Shown here: positions 56,323 to 64,000 of the stretch, in pieces
Numbering within the stretch: the first letter of the stretch is position 1
Layout: every line of letters starts with the position of its first letter
NCBI RefSeq assembly: GCF_016545825.1
Contig: NC_052612.1
Location: forward strand, 50,637,738 to 50,701,737
Length of the DNA stretch: 64,000 bases
Reading direction: 5' to 3'
From: Eucalyptus grandis
Taxonomy: Eukaryota > Streptophyta > Magnoliopsida > Myrtales > Myrtaceae
Translations under genes and position numbers: made by a program
The notes under the pieces: model-generated
Seen by the model: the letters and a program-made list of their open reading frames with translations, nothing else
Database searches by the model: none
Told to the model about the DNA's origin: nothing

Positions 56323-58789
56323 TAAGCCAGGGATTTTTTCAACAATTTCCTCTATGATTGAGCAATTGCAACATCTTTCTACTATTTATCATCTTTCATC
56401 CCATCAATCTCTTTCCTTTAAATAAGCACACCGCCGGACCACGATTGTATGCCCCTCTTCTTTTTTATGCAGTTCTCATTTCTTTATCGAGAACACTATA
56501 GTTGACAAGCAACATCCAAATTATCGAGAGACAGCTTTGCCTGGACAAAGTGCTGATTAGACCGCCCTCATGAACCAAATAATTTCGACTCCCCCACAAC
56601 GGTTGACCAATAAAATTCCTATCACATCATCTGGGGGCATACCTCAAATCAACCTTTTTCAACCTTGTATTATTGCATTAATTAATCTTATTATCTTTGC
56701 CAAGCCATCCCACCACCATACAATTTTCTCTGTATCTTCCACTCTAATCTCGACAAAACTCCTATTTTAAGTAGCTCATTCTAGTGCGTAATATATAATC
56801 GGAATTGATGACATAATTAACTCATCAGATTAGCAGTCCCCAATATAATGTAGCAATTAGCTACGAAGTCCTACAAGTATGTCATGTGGACATCTATATT
56901 CCAATGATGAAAGAGGCAGGAGTTTGACCGTGTGTGTGGGCGTGGGAAGAAATAAAGGTGAGGGAGAAGGAAAAATGATGAGGGTTGCAGCCCTAGTAGC
57001 TTGCAAGGCAATGTTTTCTTTGTACCAATAATTCATTCAAAGCAATCATGGCGATATCTCCCATGACAAGGATTCGATCGATCCTTTTTTTTCTTGTTCA
57101 CCTACGCCATTGCTTTGACCATTCTCCCTTAATTGTGCAATTAAGAGCTTTGTTTAATACCCTAACCCCTCGATAAATTCACATCTTACAGATTACAATA
57201 TACGAAAAATGGGTTACTGAATTTCTCTACGATTTTTCATTAGAAAATGTCAGACCATACCTTTCACTTCAATTGCAAGAATTCTCAATTATAGCCATTC
57301 TAGAAAGTTTCACAAATCAAACTATAAATTAGGCTCCAGCTTAAAAATGAAGTCGAGTCACAGTCAACACGTTACTACAACAATTATATATCTTGATTAC
57401 ACTTTTGAAGCTAATACGAAACGTGGCAGCAGCTAGACCCATCGGCTCAAAATAGGTCTTGTATAGTGTAAATTGAACAATGATTCCACATTGGCTCGAG
57501 GGGTTGCTAATAAGTAATTTATTTGAGGCTGACAAAAAAGAACACTAAATTGATGAATGAGGTCAGAAATTACTTTAGCTACTTTTATGTTTTGTCAGGG
57601 AGCACAAAATTCATCAATATGTCTCTGACTTTCACAAAATGCAAAGTAGTTGGCAAAAAAATAAAGAAAAGGTAAAAAACACCATCATTTCGTGTTAGAA
57701 AGCGACCACTTCATTCACACTATAATCTTGTTGGCCCACCTCTTTGTCCGGTTTATTTCCTTCTTTTTGCTCCATTTTTCAACGAAATGTGTATCCATGA
57801 AGAGTGGTGTGTGTCTATTCCTCTCGTGAACGAGACTAAATTGAACTATCGACAAGCTAAGTTTCTTATTTTTATTTGAGAGCCATGGCATCAACATCGT
57901 GTAATAATAAAGCTTATAAGTTACAATATGTTAATTTATTGTCTTCCAATAGCATTTGTTGATGTCCCAACGCCGATGGAAAACAAAAATTGGACCCCAA
58001 AAATTTAGCCAAATTTGGATTTGATTGGTATGATGGACTGCTAGTGTACGACCAATAGAAACAAGGTACAACATCACCTTATTACAAATATTGACCTTTA
58101 TAGAATGTGTTAATAATAGTTCATGTCCGAATATGAAAGTTCATCTTAAGCTATGACGGAGGATTAAAAGTGCGATTTCAAGATTCACCTTGTAATTTTC
58201 CTTTAGTGTTGATTACATGATCGGTTGAATGGTATTCTGACTAAGAACTGTAATTTCACTTCGAGTATGAAATCAAAATATTTGACCCCAGCACCACGTT
58301 GAAACATATTTTGTTAATTGGGTACCTTTTCAGTTTATTGGTTTATGTCAACTATTATCTAAAGAGAGTTCTCACTATACGATTATCCACAATATGTTTG
58401 TAATGAAGTATAATTAGGTGCTTTGGTCTCAAGAGTCATCCGGTAAATGCTATTTACTGGAGGCGAGGGAAAAGGTTAGATGTTTGGCTGTTAGGTTCTC
58501 CAAGCTCTTGGTAGATTTTTTTTTTTTTTTTTTTGGGGTGGGGGGTGTCAAAGAAGTGTTATTGAATCAAAACGTTCTTAAACGTAGGAGCATCAAGACA
58601 AAGTAAGTCCCATAACGGCTGGAGGGATGTGCCAACCAACTAGGAAGTAAAAGTTTTAAGTCTCGGTAGATTGAGTGAGCACTTATTTCCCAAAGCAAGG
58701 AAAATCTTGTGCTTGGATCTTGAAAGGAGGTCAAGTAGGACTATGAAAACCCCCAGAGACGGCTAGCTTTGTTGACTCAGGAACTTCGA

Positions 58790-58840
<51 letters not shown>

Positions 58841-59504
58841 CGTGTGGATTAGGTCATGGCACAAGTTTGGTTCTCTGCACTTTCAAGTTAGATGATCTCA
58901 TTGTTTGGCCATTTGCCAAGTTTTGGCTTGCGTTCTACCTACCTAAAGTGAAGTTGCTCACCATAGAAACAATAGGTGCTTGTAATCGGAAAGGTGACAA
59001 AGAAAAATCCATGGAACTACATAGTGTTTTGATGGATTGTAGGGCTCGACCTCCGCAGATGCACCTAGTTGGAAATTTTAAAGGCAATTAGCAGGGAATA
59101 GGTTGAAAAGGCATAACCAAGGATTTGATGTTAGGCTAGGCAGGACCCTTCTTGCGTTTCTTATCGGCAATGGGTCTTCCATGCCAAACCCTATATTATT
59201 AGGTAAACCAAGAAATTACGGAGGACTTACAAAAAGGTCCTTTCGGCAGCAAATGACAGGAAGGCTTCCAAACATAGAGCATTCAAAAGTTTATGTTTGT
59301 GTGTGCATGAATAGCGGAAAACTAGGTTACCAATGAATAATCTATTCTTTCCTTTTTTAGTTTTTCTATTGTCAAAGGAAAATAAGATAGCTCCAACTCC
59401 AATGCACTTTGACTTCCAACCCTTACATTAAACTCCAACCCTGCTCTCTTCTTCAAACTCCTAGGCTTCCAAAAAACACACTCACGCAGAAAGACAAATA
59501 GTCC
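56323..59504. other. No gene supported
   Basis: AT-rich intergenic DNA with scattered short ORFs. A run of 18 T followed by GGGGTGGGGGG at 58517-58545 leads into about 200 bases that could be a minus-strand retroposon tail. A (CT)n tract lies at 58793-58838. Confidence 0.35.
58793..58838. repeat. (CT)n microsatellite
   Basis: About 23 CT units. Confidence 0.9.
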
Positions 59505-59509
59505 CCCGT

Positions 59510-59518
59510 TATATAAAA
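59510..59518 (+). promoter_or_regulatory. TATA box of the CLE gene
   Basis: TATATAAAA lies about 115 bases upstream of the ATG at 59625, followed by a GA-rich leader (GAGAGAGAAAGAGAGCGAG). Spacing is normal for a plant core promoter with a leader of about 80 bases. Confidence 0.7.
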
Positions 59519-59624
59519 GAAGAAAAGGAATCCCACTGTCTCCAAGACATCTTCAAAACTTCTACTTCTTGTTGGAGAGAGAAAGAGAGCGAGTGAGAGG
59601 AAGATTTAGAGAAGTTCTGATGCG

Positions 59625-59921
59625 ATGGACTGGCTTGTGGGCAGGAAGCTACAAGTGGTCGGAGGGAAAAGGAAGCTCGCTTGCTTGTCCCTTCTCTTGC
59701 TGATGCTTTTGCACTTGGAGGCTCGATGCTATGCGGACAGACACGGAAGGTCCTTCTCCAGAGTAAGAGGCGAGTCATCATCCTCCAACAGGCTGAACAG
59801 TAAAGCTCGCTTCCACGGCAGTTCGAGAGGAGATGCACAGAAAAGAGATGGTGGCGATCAAGCGTTCGGAGAAGAAAAGAGACGTGTCTACACAGGTCCC
59901 AATCCTCTTCACAACAGATAG
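59625..59921 (+). CDS. CLE family signalling peptide precursor
   Basis: A secreted pre-propeptide of the CLAVATA3/ESR-related family. The processed peptide signals through leucine-rich-repeat receptor kinases in meristem or vascular control. The 98-residue single-exon protein has a hydrophobic signal sequence at about residues 18-30 (LACLSLLLLMLLHL) with likely cleavage near CYA (35-37), a variable Ser/Arg-rich middle, and the C-terminal CLE motif RRVYTGPNPLHN (86-97) followed by one Arg. Gly and the two Pro of GPNP are present. Position 4 is Tyr, where many CLEs have Pro; Arabidopsis CLE22 has Phe there. The best guess is a CLE16/17/19/22-type member. The start is the first ATG in a good leader, 115 bases after a TATA box. 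Confidence 0.92.
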   Translation: MDWLVGRKLQVVGGKRKLACLSLLLLMLLHLEARCYADRHGRSFSRVRGESSSSNRLNSKARFHGSSRGDAQKRDGGDQAFGEEKRRVYTGPNPLHNR

Positions 59922-60240
59922 TGCCGAAAGAGTTCGATTAAATCCTCCATTTCTTGGTAGTTTAATTTTTTACCCAAATTTTTCTTTTGTTCTTCTTTCT
60001 TTTTTCCCCCTCTTCTTCCTTCTCTTCGGTTCTTGCCATTGCCAAGCAAAGATGTGCATTTCCCTAAAGCTTGATCGAGACAGAGTTTCCACGGACTCTC
60101 CCAAACACTCGTGATCAGTCCTCTCAACGATTGCTTAAGATGTTTATACTAGAATTTAGCTTTGCAGATTTTGTAAGCGAAGAAGTGAAGTGTATGTAGC
60201 AGTTAAACTGTATGTTCATGAGGTTATATTTCTTATTTTG

Positions 60241-60265
60241 TCTTCTTCTTCTTCTTCTTCTTCTT
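60241..60265. repeat. (CTT)n microsatellite
   Basis: About eight CTT units, downstream of the CLE gene, possibly in its 3' UTR. Confidence 0.85.
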
Positions 60266-60696
60266 GAAATTGATATTGTTCAAGAGAATTAATGCTAAGT
60301 ATTGGGTTGGTGGTGATATGAATGCTGTGTCTGCTTTTATCTGGAGGGGTTGGTGATTGTGTGTTAAGTTCTGGACCGTGTTCGTGTTGAGCATGAAGGG
60401 AGTAATATTTAAAAGGGGCTTTCTCCAGCATGTGCCTGACACTATTTTTTTTTTCCTCCCTTTCTATTCTAAGTTCGTAAATTTTCCAGGGGATATCACT
60501 TGGGACATTTCTGAAATTCATCTAAGGAAAAAAATTCATTTTCTCGTAAGTTAAATTTGAACAGTTCTTTAATATATCATCATAAGAGAAGGTCTCTATC
60601 CATTTGAATATTCTAAAGTTCATATCAATCCGGCCACATGTGGATGATTTCTAATGTCTAACAGTTGTAAGGCTGCCTCAATGATGATTTGGGATT

Positions 60697-60700
<4 letters not shown>

Positions 60701-60736
<36 letters not shown>
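60701..60736. repeat. (CT)n microsatellite
   Basis: About 18 CT units. Confidence 0.9.
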
Positions 60737-60740
<4 letters not shown>

Positions 60741-62222
60741 GCAAGCCGTGTAGCGGAAGACAGTGCAAAATTAACTTTATGCATACATCACGTGTGGAAA
60801 AATTAATCCTTGTGCAGCATTATTATCATGACAATTTGCGTCGTCTATTCAATTGAAACATAGATATATGGGTAACGGACAAGGCACGACAACCAAGAAG
60901 GGGTAATTAATTGTTTTACGAAACTCAAGATCTTTTTCATCAATGTCTGATGGATTGTGGGTAAAAGATGCACCAACGCTATAAAAACACATGGTCGTGC
61001 ATAATCAAAATCTCCTATCAAGCAGAATTTAAAAAAGTTTAAGGGATGGAAGAAATGTGAATCAAGATTATAGGAATTCACCCTTCCACTTGTCCAACTT
61101 TACTCTCCAAGTTCTAACGGCCTTAACAATAGTGGAATTCACTATGTAATCTTGAGGAATTACAGCTTTCGGAGAATGTACTCTTTTACTTGAAGCTTTT
61201 AGGGTTGCTTCTACAAATTTGACTACTTCTCACAATACTATCTCATTTTCTTTTCAAATTATAAACATTTACATTCCTAAAGAGATTTACCAATAGAAAC
61301 CACTCTATATTGCATAAAAGAAAGTAAAACTATCAATTTAACAGAGAGAGTTGTTCATGAGCTTCTTAATTCTACCAACCACTTCGATATGGTTTTACAT
61401 GCTTCCAAGCTTCCAAATATCCTTTAGGAAGCTTTATTCAATCAAGTAGCTGTTGGTCTGACCTTCTTTCACCATCAGATTGTCCCTCTACAAAGCATTA
61501 AAGGCCACGCCCAAAGTAGAATACCATGCTAAAACAAGTTTTATTCACTCCCGCTTGCTTTTAGTGAATTCCAACACTTGATGACTACTGTGAAACACTA
61601 ATAAGTCCAATATAAATCAACAAAGAGCTAGGTCTTCTCACTGGGATCATAGAGGTTCATACGTAGAATCATTTACTCCCTTCGAGCATGTATTGCCCTA
61701 CAAAACAATCCTTCCTGACCTCTCATGAATTTTCGTAATATGATTTGTTCACCTTCGGTAAATAGGTTTTTCTAAGCAAATTGATGTCCTCAAATTATAT
61801 AAATTGTTCAGCTTCTATCGGTCCATCTAAGTTCTACCAAGCTCACGTTCTACAGCTTGTTCTCCTTCTATGGAGTTAGTATTTTTTATGCTTTAGACAT
61901 GTCGTTGTCAAGACTACCTTTGTGATTTGTGTATATAGAAGGTGCTCATTCTACACACTTAAATAGACATATTGATAACATTCGATTATTTTGTCATTTT
62001 CAAAATATCATAGGAGATTTTCTCAACGTGTCTCAAATCCAAATACTTTATTGATTATTGTAAAAGTTTAGATTACGGGAGCACTATCAAGTTACATGAA
62101 TTGTATATTGGCATTTCCATGATGAAAAACTAGTAAAATGGTGACAAGTTAAAGTTAGGGGTATTTGGAGGGGCACGAAGAGGGGACGGCATCAGCCCCG
62201 CCCCATCCCGCTCCAATTATAT
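60737..62222. other. No gene seen
   Basis: AT-rich DNA without long ORFs. No transposon ends are recognised. Confidence 0.4.
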
Positions 62223-62480
62223 TTGTCGAAAAAATATATGTTAACGTATATTACAGATAATGTAGGAAATAAGGATTACTACATCATACAACTCGTTAAA
62301 GATCAGGGCGCCCAGTCTCAATCCTACCTTTGGGTTCTTACCAATGAGGAAGCTGAAGCAGGGAGGACCAAAGGCACAGAGCTTTACAACTGTCCTGAAT
62401 CGTCACATTTACCATCAAGGATGGAAATCGTCTGTAGAGGTGGCAGAGACGACTCTGCTTTATCCAATGGGGAATTGTGA
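62223..62480 (+). CDS. ORF with a faint PARP WGR-like stretch
   Basis: An 85-codon frame. Residues 8-24 (TYITDNVGNKDYYIIQL) resemble the entry strands of WGR domains in plant poly(ADP-ribose) polymerases, where a TNVG...NKFYVIQ-type pattern is usual. The Trp-Gly-Arg signature itself is absent, and the rest does not match. It may be a captured exon scrap or a coincidence. No promoter or splice context supports a working gene. Confidence 0.25.
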   Translation: MSKKYMLTYITDNVGNKDYYIIQLVKDQGAQSQSYLWVLTNEEAEAGRTKGTELYNCPESSHLPSRMEIVCRGGRDDSALSNGEL

Positions 62481-62644
62481 AGTTTCATGGGGGAACGAAA
62501 ACAAGGGTGGAATAAAATAATAGAGTGCACACAAAATGAAGTGATCGGCCTTTGAGCATCTCTATTGTGGGATGACGCTTTACTACCTGAGCTCGCTTGC
62601 ACGATGCTGCGGGATCCGTAGGTTTTGTGTGTGTGGGTGGGTTT

Positions 62645-63555
62645 AACAAAACAGTCTCAAATCCATTGTAATTTTTTCAATTCAATCCTAAATTTCTCTT
62701 TTATCAATTTAGTCTTACAATTCTTTTATATATACCAATTCAGTTCATCTAGCTAATTTTGACCGCTCAACGTTGACGTGATATTGAGCGCCCGACCGAC
62801 GCCGATATGTCATTTTTTTTTTTATATTTTTCCTTTTTTTTTTTTTTTTTTCTTTCCTTCTTCCTTTGGTCTGGTTGCCTGATCGACCAAAGGCTAAGGC
62901 TAGCGAGGTTGCCAAAGCATTGGCAAGGGCGAGCCTCAACCGCCCTTAATGAGGCCTTGTTGTTGCCGAAAGAGATTGAACTTGCCCAATGACAATCTTA
63001 AATCCATTGCAATTTTTTTATTAATTTATTCATAAACCATTTGCATTTATGTCAATTCAGTTCATCCAATCAATTTTGGCCTCAAGATAAAAATGAATGC
63101 CAAGCGTCCAGCCGACGCTAACTTGTCATTTTTTTTTAAATATAGATTTTTTTCCTTTTTTTTTTAATTTTTTTTCCTTCTTCTTTTGGTTGGTCACCGA
63201 ACTGGCCAAAGGCTAGGGTAGGCGAGGTTGCCAGCACAGGCAAGGGCAAGCCTTGACCACCCCTAATGAGGCCTTTTGTTGCGAAGAGAGGTCGAGCTTG
63301 CCCAATGATAGTGAGGCCTTGCCAACGGTGGTTAGCTCGCCCTTGCCAACGCGGCAAGGTCAACCTACAAGAAGAAGGAAAGAAAAAACATAAAAATTGA
63401 CACGTCAACATTGGCCAAACAAGCCAACGCCTGCCGGTTGATGCCAAAGATCCACATTAGCGCCGGCCCGATGGACCGAACTAACACAAATGTAAAATGT
63501 TTTATGATTGAATTGAAAAATTACATTAGATGTAGGGCTGTTTTGGTAATTTTCT
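62645..63555. mobile_element. Foldback TIR element with a duplicated left arm and core
   Basis: The left arm includes AACAGTCTCAAATCCATTG and TTTTTCAATTCAATC. The right arm reversed has AACAGCCCTACATCTAATG and the same TTTTTCAATTCAATC. The left arm recurs at 62991 (CAATCTTAAATCCATTGCAATTTTTT), followed again by a T/C tract and a core. The cores at 62880-62995 and 63190-63370 share GGCGAGGTTGCC and AATGAGGCCTT. A short A/G tract (63371-63388) closes the second core. It looks like two nested or tandem relatives. Target duplication not resolved. Confidence 0.55.
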
Positions 63556-64000
63556 CATTTTATGGGTCGATCATAGCACACTTAGTTGTCCTTCGATTCC
63601 ATTGACAAGGAACCAACCAAGGAAATCTTATTGCCAGTAATCATATTCCAAGCTATAGTTAACGGTCTCAATTGTTTGGATTGATTATAAAAATTTCATT
63701 AGAGAAACATAATTTAGGCCCCGTTTTGTCCATGGCTCGAGTGCTAGGTTTATCTGGCTCGGACCTGGGTCCCTGACCTCAAGGTCTCGACCTCCGGTGC
63801 CGATGTCTCAAGTCTCTACGATGGTGGCAGTGGGGCTTGTTTCCATGATTTGGGTGGTGATGGAGTCTAATTATGGCAATAGTGGAATCTCAATTTTTGA
63901 GGGAATCCTATTGACATGGACATGAATGGGAAGACTTTCTAAAGTGTTTGGATAACTAGAAATCCATAGGCGACGTTGGGACAAGAATGCATGTAAATGA
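63556..64000. other. No gene seen
   Basis: No supported ORF. The words GGCCCCGTTTTGTCC near 63717 and CTCGGACC/GGTCTCGACC near 63757-63790 could mark the start of another GC-core TIR element that runs past the window end. Confidence 0.3.

Noticed and set aside
58793..60736. CT repeats as CRISPR or satellite arrays
   Set aside because: Simple dinucleotide repeats without spacers, in a plant genome.

Overview
This window is plant nuclear DNA. It has spliced tau-class glutathione S-transferase exons, a plant HIRAN/SNF2/RING helicase, a MOZART1/GIP gene, a CLE peptide gene, Ty1-copia and LINE retroelements, PIF/Harbinger- and hAT-like MITEs, and an endogenous plant pararetrovirus. The repeat spectrum suggests a woody eudicot, possibly Myrtaceae; that last step is recognition, not proof.

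Layout. 1-1075: piece of a copia-type LTR. 1274-8384 (minus): decayed endogenous caulimovirid (movement protein, capsid/zinc-knuckle region, aspartic protease, RT, RNase H, small downstream ORF), split by a 1.1 kb TIR element at 3671-4767. About 9421-32935: tandem triplication of a GSTU gene with its flanks. Copy 1 (10570-12217) looks intact. Copy 2 (19367-21495) has lost its splice donor and carries a solo LTR in exon 2. Copy 3 (29868-31249) has one frame break. Later insertions inflate the array: solo LTRs at 13776-15262 and 28117-29759, a 5'-truncated LINE at 16543-18221, and a complete copia at 21962-26690. 33393-37509 (minus): three-exon HLTF/RAD5-type helicase. 38285-39290: LINE-like scraps. 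42412-42681 (minus): MZT1/GIP1. 43834-44571: second GC-rich TIR element. 44590-54965: three tandem units A, B and C, each with the relic of an unrecognised multi-exon gene; A carries a hAT MITE and B a PIF MITE, each with an empty site in a sister unit. 55700-56322 and 62645-63555: long-TIR foldback elements. 59625-59921 (plus): CLE peptide precursor with a TATA box.

Two patterns cut across the window. First, frame breaks in the helicase, the young copia and GST copy 2 are mostly one base missing from a short homopolymer, which points to assembly indels at least as much as to gene death. Second, five TIR elements with unlike ends share one internal design: pyrimidine tract, GC-rich core, then usually a purine tract, with recurring words in the cores.

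The living genes here do not form a pathway. They are independent loci: detoxification (GSTU), DNA damage tolerance (helicase), microtubule nucleation (MZT1) and peptide signalling (CLE), set in transposon-rich DNA.
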